Of a stretch of 64,000 bases of DNA, positions 24,390 through 36,671 are shown in pieces (the first letter of the stretch is position 1; each line of letters starts with the position of its first letter). Made by a program: the position numbers and the translations under genes. This DNA comes from Colius striatus (taxonomy: Eukaryota > Chordata > Aves > Coliiformes > Coliidae): NCBI RefSeq assembly GCF_028858725.1, contig NC_084774.1, positions 5,306,001 through 5,370,000 of the forward strand, given 5' to 3'. The notes below the pieces were generated by a model that was not told the origin of the DNA, ran no database searches, and saw only the letters and a list, made by a program, of their open reading frames with translations.

Positions 24390-24585
24390 GGGTGATGGAG
24401 CCCTGCACAGGCTGCCCAGAGGGGTTGTGGAGTCTCTTTCCTTGGAGGGCTTCAAGACCTGCCTGGACATGTTCCTATGCGACCTGATCTAGGTGACCCT
24501 GCTTCTGCAGGGGGGTTGGACTAGATGATCTCTAGAGGCCCCTTCCAACCCTACCATTCTGTGATTCTATGATTCTATGAACTGT
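24390..24585 (+). mobile_element. CR1 3' tail, well preserved
   Basis: Contains CACAGGCTGCCCAGAGGGG, CCTGGACATGTTCCTATGCG, GACCTGATCTAGGTGACC, GGGGGGTTGGACTAGATGA and CTTCCAACCCTACC. It ends in three ATTCTATG-type octamers. The clean tail suggests a relatively young copy of the same subfamily as 32385-32455 and 42572-42698. Confidence 0.92.
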
Positions 24586-26949
24586 TGAAAGGCACCATTT
24601 TTTGTAAGAGCATGACATTTTGACATTGCCATCTCCTTTATTTTTGCTAAGTCTGACTGTGAATTTTGTTAGCATAGATAAAAACTACTCAAATTCACTG
24701 AAAAATCTTGCCACAAAACTTCCCTCTAGTTCCTTCCCAGAAGCTTTAGAATGGAAAGACTGAAGTCACATTAAAATGGAAGCACAGTTACATATCTATC
24801 CACTGGGTTTGCAGATTCTTACATCTCAGAATTATTTCCCTTCATACATTTACCTTTTCTTGCCTTTGGTTTTCACAGTAGGCATACGTTTCAAACTGAT
24901 TTTGTGGATCTGAAAAACATCTGGCTTCTGATTTCAGATAAAAAGGAACACATCAAAACCAAGGGCAAGACAATTTCCTGAATAACCAAGTGATGACCTC
25001 TTCCTCTACATCGTGTGCTACCACTAGAGGATTTTGAAAGAAAAAAGCAGGAACTGGAAACGAAAGGGATAGGACTTGTTACACTCCTGAGAACTAGAAT
25101 CCTGGATAGTCTGTCTTACCTGAGCAGAGAGCAGCTCTAATCATTCATCCTGAGGGATCCAAAGTCTCTCTTGTGCAACTGTAACAGCTGTTGCCCTTAA
25201 GAAGCTATATCCTCTCAGGCAAGAGGAAATCTGGCATTGTCTTTCAAGAAAAGACATACATACATAAGAAGGAGGTGACAGAAATGAACCCCAAAATAGT
25301 CAATAGGGGACAAAAACATACTTCCCCAACTACAAATCCTTTAGTTTTTATGATCCTCTAGCTGAGAGGCTCCAGATGCACTCAGTGGTTGCAGTGCAGT
25401 TTAGAATATCTTACTTTGTGGTGGAATTCATAGGCCATATTGATTTTCATTCCCTTGAAAATCAAGACAGACACTCTATAAAAGATGCCAGATTTTCTGC
25501 TGGAAGTGTGAGGCCAGCATTCCTTGCTGTACCTCAGCCTAGCCTGGCTGACATACTCCTCCAGGGCTTTAATTTGTTTGGGTTTTTATCTCACTTCAGG
25601 GCTTGATCCTTCAATCATTAGACACCCAAATGATGTCTTTCCTACAGATTCAGTTACTTGGCCTACATTAGTCCCCATCAAATACAATCTGAATCTGTAA
25701 AGCCATAAGAAGCCTGAACTTTGTGTCACAAGGAATAACTAATTTCTACAGGCCCTCTCTTCCAGCTCCTCGACTTGAGCTTAAGGATGGTGAGAGTCTG
25801 CCATTTTCCAGCCATTTGCAGCTGGCCATCTCTGAGTACCCAGATTGTACCCAGCTGGTACAAATTAAAGCTTGCTTTAATGTAATCTTGGGCTAAGAGT
25901 AAGAGAAGTATTATGGTTTCAGGCTATTTGCATCAATTTTAAATATAGTCTCATAATTTCAAGCAGAAAAAGAAGTGATCCTTTAGCAAATGTTTCTCAC
26001 TGATTTATCTTTATATATTTATCTCACTGATATATACAAGGCCCTCTGCAATTGGACCTGCTCAGCTTTCTTTTCCTTGCATTTGATTGCACAGCTCTTT
26101 ATGAAATATTAAATGTGAATGTGATTTCTCAGGCATAGCAGAATTTTTCTTTCCTGACTACATTGTGTGAAAGAAGACACCCCTGAAATCCATAGTCTCT
26201 TCTGCCCTGACTTATCTTAGTCTTTCCAAATTCTCACCCATCTGATGCTGGACAGTTATAGCCCAGGGGAATTTGACCATGCTATAACAATCCTTTCTCA
26301 CTATTATTTTAATAGCTCTGGAGCCACAGTGAACCCACAATCTTTGCTAACCAAAGCTAGCATAGAGGATGCTTGAACACATTCATTTTTTAAAACCATT
26401 TATGAGATTCTTTATAAATGAAGTGATTATATATGTGGAGGAGTTTTCAGCACTGCAAGGTGTAGCCACCACACCTTGAGCACAGCTGCATGATGAACCA
26501 TGGACATGGTTCATTTATCTTTGTCCTGGACTGTTGACGGATGTTGTTAGTAGCACCTAGCTCTGGCTGCCCTGTTTACACCCTGTGCCTTTCTAGTGAG
26601 GGCATGGCTTCCACTGGGGCCACCCTTGGCTTCTGGCTTGTCTCCCTCCTGAGAAACCCCATTTTTGCTAGTTGCTGATGTTTCCTGTGTAAATTCCTCA
26701 TTTGAGAGTTCTAATTAATCATTGCTGGCTTCACACTCCAATGGAGTTACAAACTGTCTTCTGGCTTGTGTTTGAACGCAGTCCATAACAGAAGTATTGT
26801 GATGAGAAACAGAAAAGTAAGGATAAACCAAATGTTTTCTGAACATTTGTCACTCTAGCCTTGAGACAGAGTTGCTGGGACATGGAACTAAATTGCAGTA
26901 TGGCAGCTGTAGCAGAAGACAGCTCAGATGTTTTGCATTTCAGTTGTTT
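24586..26949. other. Intergenic, no feature recognised
   Basis: AT-rich sequence. No gene, RNA or repeat could be supported. Confidence 0.4.
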
Positions 26950-27955
26950 TGAAGTTAATTCTATCTAAAGGACTCTTATTTCATGATCAGGCAGTGAGGT
27001 GGATTGTGAACCGCGTGAAGGGAAGAAGGCAGAGAGTTGTGATCAATGGGGTAGGGTCTAGTTGGAGGCCTATGTCCAGTGGAGTCCCTCAGGGGTTGAT
27101 GCTGGAACCAGTACTGTTCAATATATTCATTAATGACCTTGCTGAGGAATTGAGTCACTATAAGCAAGTTTGATGATGATATTGAACTGGGAGGAGTGGC
27201 TGACACCCCAGAAGGCATGCTGCCATTCAACCAGACCTGGACAGGCTGGAGGGGTGTGCAGAGAGAAATGAGCTGCTAGAGAGTAGCATAGGGTAAAAGG
27301 ACCTGAGACTGGTGGGCAGCAGGATGAGCATGAGCCAGCAATGTGCCCTCGTGGCCAAGAAGGCCAATGGCATCCTGAGATGGGTTGAAAGGGCTGTGGG
27401 CAGTAGGTTGAGAGAGGTTCTGCTCCCACTCCACTCTGCCCTTGTGAGACCACATCTGGAATACTGTGTCCAGTTCTGGGCCCCTCAGGTCCAGAAGGTC
27501 AGGGAGCTGCTGGAGAGAGTTCAGTGCAGGGCCACAGAGATGATGGAGTGGAGCATCTCCCTTCTGATGAAAGGCTGAGGAAGCTGGGGCTTTTTAGCTT
27601 GAAGGAGACTGAGAGGTGATCTCAAATACACAAAGGGTGAGTGTCAGGAGGCTGGAGCCAGGCTGTGCTCAGTGACGGCCAGTGATAGGACAAGGGACAA
27701 TGGGTACAGACTGGAACAGAACAGGTTCCAAAGAAACACAAGGAGGAATTTCTTCCCTGTTGAGGTGAGGGAGCACTGGAAGGGGCTGCCCAGATGGCTG
27801 GGGAGTCTCCTTCTCTCAAGGCATTCAAACCCACCTGGACAAGTTCCTGTGTGACCTACTCTAGGTGGTCCTGCCCTGGCACAGGGGTTGCACTGGGTGA
27901 TCTTTCAAGGTCCTTTCCAACCCTTAAGATTCTGTGATTCTGTGATCTCTTTGGT
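26950..27955 (+). mobile_element. CR1 LINE with RT remnant, about 1.0 kb
   Basis: It enters in the RT domain: the SSGVPQG motif-B segment near 27073 and the [10 protein letters not shown] segment near 27110 are readable. A frameshift follows. The region of the catalytic FADD box reads F-D-D-D in a different frame (about 27168). The post-RT part (27328-27575) keeps an 88-codon frame. The 3' UTR ends TCCTTTCCAACCCTTAAGA and two ATTCTGTG octamers. It is inactive. Confidence 0.92.
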
Positions 27956-30900
27956 GTGTACCATTGTAAGGAAGGGGCTGCAATGCTCTCTGCTATGCAG
28001 AAGATGTATTGGAACAGATTCAGCAAAGTCAAATTGCCCCCTTGGAGGCTGCTACAAAAGAACTCATCAAAGAACATACTGAGACTAGCTCAAAAAGTAA
28101 ACAACATCTGCATCTGTCAATGTGTTACCTAGTGTTACCTAATGGAATTTTATTGAATTAGTAATAGCAAAATTTAGAAGTACAATCTATAGGCTTAATG
28201 GGAATCTGGTTTTAGCCTTTCAGGGAAATAGTGATAAACTCTAATCCTTTCCTCTGTAGTACAAGGTCTTACTATGTGGTTCGTAGGCCAAGTCTTACAT
28301 AATGGCAACTATACCTCTTGAGGCAGAACCTCTCCAGAGCAAAATTCAGCCTTTTTCAGAGGGAAGGGGTAAAGTTGCTTATCATGCTGAATGCTACCCC
28401 TAAAAATTTATTCCATAAATATTCAGTGTTCTATGCAGAAGTTTTGTATTGTGTCAGCTTTGTGTTGTTAGTGTTTCACTATCAGCCCAGGTATTTCTCT
28501 GCTGTCCTTTCTGAAGGAAGATGCAATGATTGATGGTGATAGGTAACTGTTCTGAGACATTTTTATGAGATAATGTAAAGGAATGTAAAGAAAGATGAAA
28601 TTGAGTTATTTTGCACCAGGAAAAAAAAACCTAAACATTTTAAATACAGTTTCATACATTTATCTGGGAAGAGCCTATATTTTTGACAATGAGATTTGTC
28701 TGAAGAGCCGTGTCTGTATTTGGCAAACTGAGCGTGGGATAAATGGTACAGAAAACATCCCCTGGAAAAGATGGCAAGTCTCACTGTTCTACTTTAGTAG
28801 GACTAGTAATTTCTTTCGAAGCCTGATTTTATGCTTGTATCTAATTGTCTTCTGGTGTAGCACAAAAGGATAATCTTAAAAAAAACCCCAACCTTGCATG
28901 ATTCAAGACTTGTGTGTTCTCTGTCTTCTTCCAAGTGTCAGAAGAGAATCTCTCTTCCACAAACAGCACAAGGATAAGATATCAAAAGCTGGATGGTCTG
29001 CAGACACAGCCCTTCTCTGTGGCTCTACCTGCTCTAGCCATGATACTTGGTAACTTCCAGCTCCACAGCTATTTGGGCTCCAAATGGATAGCAAGTTGTC
29101 ATTTTACATATGTCTGTTTCCAGGTCCACGCCACAAGACTCTCATTGCTCTGTCTCAGACTCACGAGCTACAGACCCTTGTGCTCCTGTTGTATGACTAT
29201 ATCTGGACAGCTCAGAGCTACATGGAACTAGGAAAGTGGCCTGGCAAATTCCTTAATCTCTGCTTAGAAAAGGTAAGATTATGTGGTTTTCCTTGGGCAG
29301 AAACAGGCTCTAGATGTAACCTCTCTTTTACTAAAGCCAAATACAAAACAGCTTCAGGTCTCAGTTGCATCCAAAAGTACACTTCCTCACTAGCTAGATA
29401 CGATCCTTGATCACAAAGCTCAATTTGATTAATTCACAGAAGAGGTATGGAGTCACCCACTCTGGAAGATCAGCTTTGCAATCAAGACCATTAGCCATGT
29501 GAACTAAAGCAACAGTTGAAACAAACCATCCTGGCATCCTGACATGCTTGAGTGCTAGAACAGCAATCCTATGCTTGGATTAAGCTTTGCATCGAGACTG
29601 CAAAAAAGATCAGATGGCCTCAAAGGTAATGCAGTTGAGGGAGTGTGTTTTATTCATCTTTATATAACTTTCTCCAGGGACCCTTGAATATTCAGGGCAT
29701 GTGTTCCTACTGAGGACTGGCAGAAGTGCAAGTAGCAACTTGAATGAACACGGCAGAGGAGTGCTTAGATCCAATAGTATAGTCTAATGTGGCAGCCCGA
29801 GGCTTCTTGACAGTCTTATATTTTCCTCTCTAACTGGGTGTTGTTCTTCAGTAATAGATGAGATGTGAAGTGTCCCTTGGGTTATGCTGACATTTCCACA
29901 GGCAATGTGCTTAGCTTTGTCCACAAACTCCATGCAGCTCACCAGGCCCTCCTGCAAAGACAAAAGCTGAAGGAAAAAGAAGCGTGTCACAAATCAGCCT
30001 TGCCTGATAGTATACTCTCCTTCAACTAATAAATCTGTCTTATAGAAGCCAAACAGACAACCACATACAAAAACAAAGCATAGAGGCTGTATCTAAAGAA
30101 TGGGCAACTGGGAAGCAGCAACCTTACAAATACCAAGAACCCAAACAGGAATGAATAAGCAGTATCCCTGTGTTTATATGAGTCTGTGAGTGCAGAGATT
30201 GCATTATCATGCAACTACGGTACAACTACCATATCATCTGTCGTGGTTTTATAACTCTCTGAAAGGTCTCTCAGTGGCTAAGCCTGGAACTGGCAAATTT
30301 CTTGCTGGGGTTGGGATGGTGGCACAGTTACATGGTGATGTTCAGGGGAAATATGGTATTTTATGAGGGGAAAGTTGTGTTTATTCTGGGGACTTGTCAA
30401 AGACTCCTGAAACATATGGGAGGTGTCAATGGCTCATCTGGGCTGATGCACAAGAATGTGTACAATGGAGTTTGATATTAAAACATGCCTGACAGCCTGC
30501 ATTTCTAAATGTGGTTGACTTGCCAAGAGTCCTTCCCATATAATGTTTTGTGAATTTTAGCTACTGTTTTGATACTGTTGTCCACAGAAAGCCCTTCCTA
30601 GATTTGGAAGTAGCAGAGGGAAAAGTTTAATCTTGCACTAGGTGAGTACAGATCGGCAGTGGAAAGAGTAACCAGCTATGACAAGGCCCTGTGTGCATGC
30701 CTGCATTTCAAAACCAGCTATTTCATAACTTCAGCAGAAAAATTCATCATCCTTAGAATGGATGATGGAAGATGAGGGTGAGGAGGAAATACACCTAATA
30801 AAACTCCAAGAACTCAAGGAACTGAGAGCTTGGTCCTCAGAGAAGGCCAAGCAAGAAGAATGCAACAAGAATTTACCATTTCTTAAAGAAACAATATTAA

Positions 30901-31007
30901 AGACAGAAACGAAAAATAGTTCAATGCTTAGGAAAGGCAACTGTAGTAAAGAGTCAGTTTGTCTGATTCAGTCTTGTACCTCAGATGAAGTGGATAGTAG
31001 GACAACT
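27956..31007. other. Intergenic, no clear feature
   Basis: At 30242 TGTCGTGGTTTT resembles the 5' terminus of the LTR at 343, but the following sequence does not match it and no end was found. Frames of up to 111 codons (30762-31097) run into the next CR1 and are treated as chance. Confidence 0.4.
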
Positions 31008-31350
31008 TCACAGAATCACAGAATCTTAAGGGTTGGAAAGGACCTTGAAAGATCACCCAGTGCAACCCCTGTGCCAGAGCGGGACCACCTAGAGTAGGTC
31101 ACACAGGAACTCGTCCAGGTGGGTTTGAATGTCTCCAGAGAAGGAGACTCCCCAGCCGTCTGGGCAGCCCCTTCCAGTGCTCCCTCACCTCAACAGGGAA
31201 GAAAGTATTTCTTGTATTTCTTTGGAACCTCTTCTGTTCCAGTTTGTACCCATTGTTCCTTGTCCTATCACTGGCCATCACTGAGCACAGCGTGGCTCCA
31301 TCCTCCTCACACCCACCCTTTATGGAGTTGTAAACATTCATGAGGTCAGT
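31008..31350 (-). mobile_element. CR1 3' end, antisense, sister of the copy at 27650-27955
   Basis: It starts CACAGAATCACAGAATCTTAAG and is the near match, in reverse complement, of the last about 300 bases of the CR1 at 26950-27955. It shares the GCACTGGAAGGGGCTGCCC block and the diagnostic ACTCTAGGTGGTCC and GGGTTGCACTGGGTGATC blocks. Both belong to the same subfamily. Confidence 0.92.
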
Positions 31351-32384
31351 TATGAAGGACATTATTAAAGAATAGTGTGAATGTGCAGAGAGAAAATTGG
31401 AAAGGCCAAAATGTGATATAGCTAATAATAGACCAAACCTACAACAAGTAAACATCTCTAGGAACATTACTGTAAAGGCCAAAGAAACTGTTAATCTCTT
31501 ACTTAAGAGAAGCAAGAAGTGTTTAGTGAGTCTATCTCTTCAGTTGTCATGAAAACGTCCAATTGTAATTAGGCAGCTTACAATAGAAAGATGGCTGACA
31601 TCTTGGACTAGAATATACAAAGAATAGGCCAGAGGAAAGGTAACCCAACTCAAGATTTCCACATCAAGTAGGCTTGATGTAATTTCATCTCAATGTAAAT
31701 TTGAGGAGGGGGATAAAGCTGTGTGTGACCTAATGGGCCCTAACTATCAAGAAACAGGGAAGGGGATCCACAGGGGAATCATCTCTCCACCAATTTTTTC
31801 CCAAATGTCACCAAAGAAGCTGCTGACAAGATAAACCCCCCTGTGGCTATGAATAAGCAGTAGTCACATGTCTTGCCTTAGAAAGACTTCAGATACATGA
31901 CACTTCTATGAGCATGGAGAAACATGTTCTGAATGAAGCTCCTAAGATATAGCTGTAAAACCACTGGAGAAACAAGGCTGCTCTATCAACAGCTCCCTGT
32001 CAAAGAGGAAAGATGCACAGAGGGTCCTTAATGTAGCACAGGAATAATCAATTTCTTAAATGTAGATCAGAGACCCAATGGTCATGTAACAGTTCACCAC
32101 TGCAGTGATTGTTCCCAAGCTGTCTGTGAGCCCACTGCATCATTCTACAGTGGAAAGGCAAACATTATACCAGAAAGTGTGAGCAGCTGGATGGTGTAAA
32201 CCAAATGTGGGTTAGACCTTCCCCTCTGTATGGTGCTCAGGCCTTTGCTGCAGTGATACATCCAATGACGGACACTGAAGGAAAAAAACTGCAGTGCAGG
32301 AAAGAATGTAAGAGAAATTAGTAAGAGTTCTTTAAAAACAGGAAACTGTAACCTAAAGAGCTGCACTTCTCTCTTTGGGGAGCT
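31351..32384. other. Intergenic, no feature recognised
   Basis: Nothing recognisable beyond AT-rich sequence. Confidence 0.4.
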
Positions 32385-32455
32385 GGAACAAATGGGTTGT
32401 ACTAGATGATCTCTAAAGGTCTCTTCCAACCCCTACCATTCTATGATACTATGAA
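32385..32455 (+). mobile_element. CR1 3' tail, very short
   Basis: TTGTACTAGATGATCTCTAA, AGGTCTCTTCCAACCCCTACC and two ATTCTATG-type octamers form a severely 5'-truncated copy. The tail wording matches 42572-42698. Confidence 0.85.
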
Positions 32456-33704
32456 TGAATGCTGGAACACCAGTTATTATTGGTCTAGTGTAAAAGCAGG
32501 AAGGGAGAGAACAAGCAGAAATACAAAAATATCACCTATAGCTGGTATTTTCCAATACCTCAAAATGACAAAAGTTCAGACTTTCAGAGAATAAACAAGT
32601 TACTGCTGAGCTGATCTCAAAACAATTAAAAGCTTTGACTTAGCAGTTAAATCCTTTAAGCAAAAACATATGTATTATATCCTCTGTTAGGTGAAAGAGG
32701 CATCTTAACTTTGAGTGACCCAGAGTGCCCTGCCAAGGCAATTATTACTCCTTCTGATCCAGAAGTTGTAAAAGCTGAATTAAATGCAGCTTCTATGGTA
32801 GCAAAAGGTCAATGTGCTACGTCAGTTTAAAAAGCAAGAGCAGAAATAGAGGAAGAAAGGAAAAATAAAATCATCCAGAGGAGCACAAGTCCAACAAAAG
32901 GGCAGATTTATATTTAGGGTTGAAAGCTTCTGTCTGTGGTCTTTTAAATATGAGCTGGGCAGACGCCAAATTATAACCAGGCAGCATTTAAAACAACTTT
33001 AGTAGATGGCCGGACCACAGAATGTGTCCATGTGTCTGGCCTTAGAGTGTGTAGATGTGGGGACAGAATGAGGTATGGTAGAAGCTCTGAACACAAAGTA
33101 TTTCCAGTCAGAAATATGGGGCTTTGGCAGATGGTTTTATTTCTGTGAAACCTTTGCATATGCTTTTTGTTGCAAAGTTGATGATCAATGGTACTATTCT
33201 ATTTGAAGATGTAAATATAGGGAGGGAATATGTGTTGCACTGTTGATTCACATTTGTTTCTTTTCTCTTTGATAGACAATTAGAAACTTTTGGAGTTCCC
33301 TGAGTGTAAAAATCAAGATGCTGAACCTGTTTTCAGCCTTGAGTGTCAGACAGTGGTTTCTTAGCCCTTTGCTTTGGAAAAGCACTTGAAAAACAGTGTG
33401 ACAAAACTTGACAAGAAATAACATGATGGTACCAAGAATCCAGATTTGTGAGTGCTTGCAGATGACTTAAATTACAGCAAATATCTTCAAGACAGAAGGG
33501 CTCTCTGCCTTACTAACTCCTTGTGTTCTCTGAAATACTGTCATTACTGTTTCTGGCTTCCTCTCACTATATTTACCGTTTCCTTAAGCACGTTATTTTC
33601 TGTCTCCAAGATCTGTCTTCTGAAGTCTTCCTTTTGAAGGCTGCATTTTTGGCAAAGAAAACCAACACTGTTTGTCCAGGACAGATGTGTCTGTAGAATG
33701 TTAT
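32456..33704. other. Intergenic, no feature recognised
   Basis: No exon, RNA gene or repeat family recognised. Confidence 0.4.
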
Positions 33705-33774
33705 CAACCTATTACCCTGGCTTCATCTGGAACAGAGTTAATTCTCTCCCTGCTAGCTGGTACAGGGCTTGTAG
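33705..33774 (+). repeat. Possible short LTR-like fragment
   Basis: ATCTGGAACAGAGTTAATTCT followed by CTAGCTGGTACAGGGCT resembles a GGATGGAGTTAATT...GCTGGTATGGGGCT motif that I recall from avian LTRs. It is too short for a firm call. Confidence 0.3.
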
Positions 33775-34297
33775 AGATGAGAAAGGAGCTTCTGGAAAAA
33801 CTCAAATGGACAAAGGAAGTCTATGGAATATGGAAAAGGGCCTGGCCACTTGGTAAGAGTATAGGAATACTGTCAGAGTATGCAGGGATGAAATGAGGAA
33901 AGCTAAATCCCTCTTGGCCTTAAACCTGGCAAAAGCTGTAAAGGACAAGGGCTTCTTCAAGCATATAAACAGCCAAAGGAAAACTAGTGAGAATGTGAGC
34001 CCAGTGGTGAACAAGGTGGATGTCCTGGTGATGGAGAATGCAGAGAAGGTGGAGCTACTGAATGCCTTGTTTGTGTCAGTCCTTATTGCTAAGGCTAACC
34101 CTCAGGAATCCCAGTCCCTGGAAGACAGAGAAAAAGTCTGGAGAAAGGAAGACCTTTGTTTGGTTGAGGAGGATTGGGTTAGGAATTTCCTAGGCAAGCT
34201 CGACACCTACAAATTCATGGGTCCTGATGGGATGCACACACAGGTGCTGAGGGAGCTGCCTGATGTTATTGCTAAGCTGCTCTCCATCAGTTTTGAA
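33775..34297 (+). mobile_element. CR1 ORF2 segment upstream of RT, left part of a split copy
   Basis: The 33893-34300 frame reads as the CR1 linker between endonuclease and RT. It has an FKHINSQRKTSENVSPVV segment, a KVELLNALFVSV segment and the MGPDGMHTQVLRELPDVI segment, which corresponds to the known GPDGIHPRVLREL motif. The frame stops exactly where an LTR-like insertion begins. The continuation is at 35026. Confidence 0.88.
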
Positions 34298-35019
34298 TGA
34301 GTGTGGAGTGCTGTTCTGCTATGGGATGGAGTCAGTACAAAGGACACAGATACCGAGTTAAAAGGAAATAGGCTGATTTTTACTTACATTTAAAGCACTA
34401 AGATAGCAAATGAAATAACGCAGCAAATCCAGCAAAGCAGCAAACAGAATGAGTAAGGTAATGCACCTAACTATTACTACATAAAATTAGCAAGAGTGAT
34501 TAAGAAAAATACATCACCAATTTCCGTGATTACCATCATCCAGATCTGCAGTCACTGGGCAGCCCCAGCCGCAGCCCCACTTGCAGCGAGGATCTGGAGA
34601 ACCTGTCCCAGCAACTGGAAACTCCTATGCAGTGCATCCACCCGTAGATGAGGTCTCCAAAGTTGCTGCAAGAGGGTCCAGCTTTTTATATTGTCGAATA
34701 AACAAGGTTACATAACTTCAAATGTGGGAACATCTGGTTTCACTCTCTGTTAAGATGCCACCCAGAGCTTGGCCAGGGCTCAGGGAGGAACCAAGGGAGT
34801 TTCTTTATCTATATGGCTTTGATCACACAATGCCAGACACAGTCTATCTCTGAACAAGCAAAGGAATACATTTTCACAGCATCTGTCTTCACTAATAATT
34901 CTATTCTGTCTAAGCTACATCTTTCACTAATAATCAGATACTAATTTTATATAATGTTTGTTTGGGAGGTTCATCTAGAGGTCAATTTTGGTTCAGGGCC
35001 TGTTGCTAAGACCTCAGCA
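34298..35019 (-). mobile_element. LTR-like insertion (722 bp) inside a CR1 copy
   Basis: CR1 homology stops at TTTTGAA (34291-34297) and resumes at TTTCAAGGGCAGGTGAGG (35020 on). TTTGAA and TTTCAA would be a 6-bp target duplication with one mismatch, and the insert runs TG...CA. On the minus strand a TATA-like ATATAAAAAG lies at about 34680-34690. It is followed by a region ending GTCCTTTGTACTGACTCCAT and a run to the CACTCA terminus, typical of R/U5. No good AATAAA was found on that strand. Family is unknown, and the LTR call is inferred from structure. Confidence 0.55.
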
Positions 35020-35025
35020 TTTCAA

Positions 35026-36084
35026 GGGCAGGTGAGGTACCTGAGGACTGGAGAAAGGCCAATGCCACTCCAGTTTTGAAAAAGGACAAGAAGGAGGATA
35101 CAGGAAATTACAGTCCAATCAGCCTCACCTCCATCCCTGGAAAGGTGATGGAACAACTCATCCTGAATGAGTTGTCACTAAACATATGATGGTGATTGAG
35201 AGTAGTCTACATGGCTTCACCAAGGGGAAATCTTGCTTGACCAACCTGATGCCTTCAATGAGTGCATAACCAGCTGGCTAGATGAGGGGAGAGCAGCAGA
35301 TATCACCTACTTTGACTTCAGCAAGGCTTTGGACACTGTCTCCCACAACATCCTCATCAGAAAGCTCAGGCAGTGTGGCTGGGATGAGTGGACAGTGAGG
35401 TGGATGGAGAGCTGTCTGAATGACAGAGCCCAGAGGGTGGGGATCAATGGCACACAATCGAGTGTGAGGCCTGTGGCCAGTGGAGTTCCACAGGGATGGG
35501 TTCTGGGGCCAGTCTTGTTCAACACCTTCATCAACCACCTGGATGAGGGGACAGAGTGACTCTCAGCAAGTTCCCTGCTGGCACCAAACTGAGAGAACTG
35601 GCTGATTCCCCAGATGCTGTGCTACGTTCAGTGGGATCTGGACAGCTGAGAGCTGGGTTGAGAGGAACCTCCTGAGGTTCAACAAGGACAAGTGCAGAGC
35701 CCTGCACCTGGGGAGGAACAATAGAAGAGAAGACCAAGGGGAGATCTTGTCAGTGTTTATAAATACCTACAGAGTGGATGTGAAGAGGATGAGGCCAATC
35801 TTTTTTCTGTAGCACCCAGACAAGGACTAACAGGCACAAGCTGGAACACAAGAAGTTCCACTTGAACACAAGGAGAAACTTCTTTGCTATGAGGGCGAGG
35901 GAGCCCTGGCCAGGCTGCCCAGGGAGGGTGTGGAGGCTCCTCAGGAGGTTTCCAAACCCACCTGGACACATTCCTGTGCCCCCTGATCGAGGGGAATCTG
36001 CTTTAGCAGAGGGTTGGGCTGGATGAGCTCTGCAGGGCCCTTCCAACTCCCACCACTCTGGGATTATGTGATGCTGTGACTCTG
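35026..36084 (+). mobile_element. CR1 LINE with RT domain, right part of the split copy
   Basis: The RT segment shows ANATPVLKKDKKEDTGNYSP, then motif A as [12 protein letters not shown] (35308-35343) and motif B as [18 protein letters not shown] (35479-35532). The expected FADD catalytic box reads FPAG near 35565, so the enzyme is dead even before the frameshifts. There is a small deletion at about 35248 and a larger one at about 35725, after GGGGAGGAACAATA. The 3' end is CTTCCAACTCCCACCACTCTGGGATT, and an LTR fragment begins directly after it. Confidence 0.9.
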
Positions 36085-36671
36085 CAGGGAGCAGTTTGTT
36101 TATGAAGAACTGCAGTCTATGGAAGGGACCCACACTGGAGCAGTCAGTGAGAAGCTGTGCCTGTGGGAAGGACTCATGTCAGAGAAGTTCATTAAGGACT
36201 ATTTCTTATGGGTGGGACACCACACTGGAGCAAGGGCAGAATGTGAGTCCTCCTCCTCCCTTGGTGAGGAGGAAGCGGCAGAAACCCTCTGTGAGGGACT
36301 GCCTGCATTCCCCATTCCTTGCCCCCTGCACTGCTGTGGGGGAGGAGGTGGAGCAAGTGGGAGCAGGTAGCTTAACCCAGGAAGAGGGGAGTGGTGCACA
36401 TAAGGTGTTTTTAAAGATCTGGTTTCATTTCTCATCATCCTATGTTGTTTTATTTCTGGTTTTGATTGATGACACATTAAATGGGTTTTGTTTCTCCCCA
36501 GATTGAGACTGTTTTGCCTGGGACCATAACAAGTGAGTGATCTTTTTCTGTCCTTGTCTTGACCAACCAAGCCCTTGATTATCTTTTCTCTTCCCCATCC
36601 CATCACAGATTGGGGGAAGTGAGCAAGTAGCTGTGTGGTGCTTTGTTTCCAGCTGGGCGAAAACCACAACA
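36085..36671 (+). mobile_element. LTR 3' part, ending in AAACCACAACA
   Basis: The LTR-family repeats (CACACTGGAGCAGTCAGTGA, GGACTCATGTCAGAGAAGTT) lead into a serine-codon-rich stretch, GGGGGAGGAGGTGGAG, and a T-rich region. GGGACCATAAC, TCTTGACCAACCAAGCCC and the terminal CCAGCTGGGCGAAAACCACAACA follow. It shares this order with 1000-1681, 1920-2210 and the inverted copy at 2535-3000. It is 5'-truncated. Two + frames (36096-36506 and 36119-36370) are shadows of the LTR. Confidence 0.7.

Noticed and set aside
30762..31097. 111-codon + frame with an acidic start
   Set aside because: Its last third is antisense CR1, with no splice or domain support.
36199..36669. 156-codon minus-strand frame
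   Set aside because: Antisense of the LTR at 36085-36671, open because of its composition.
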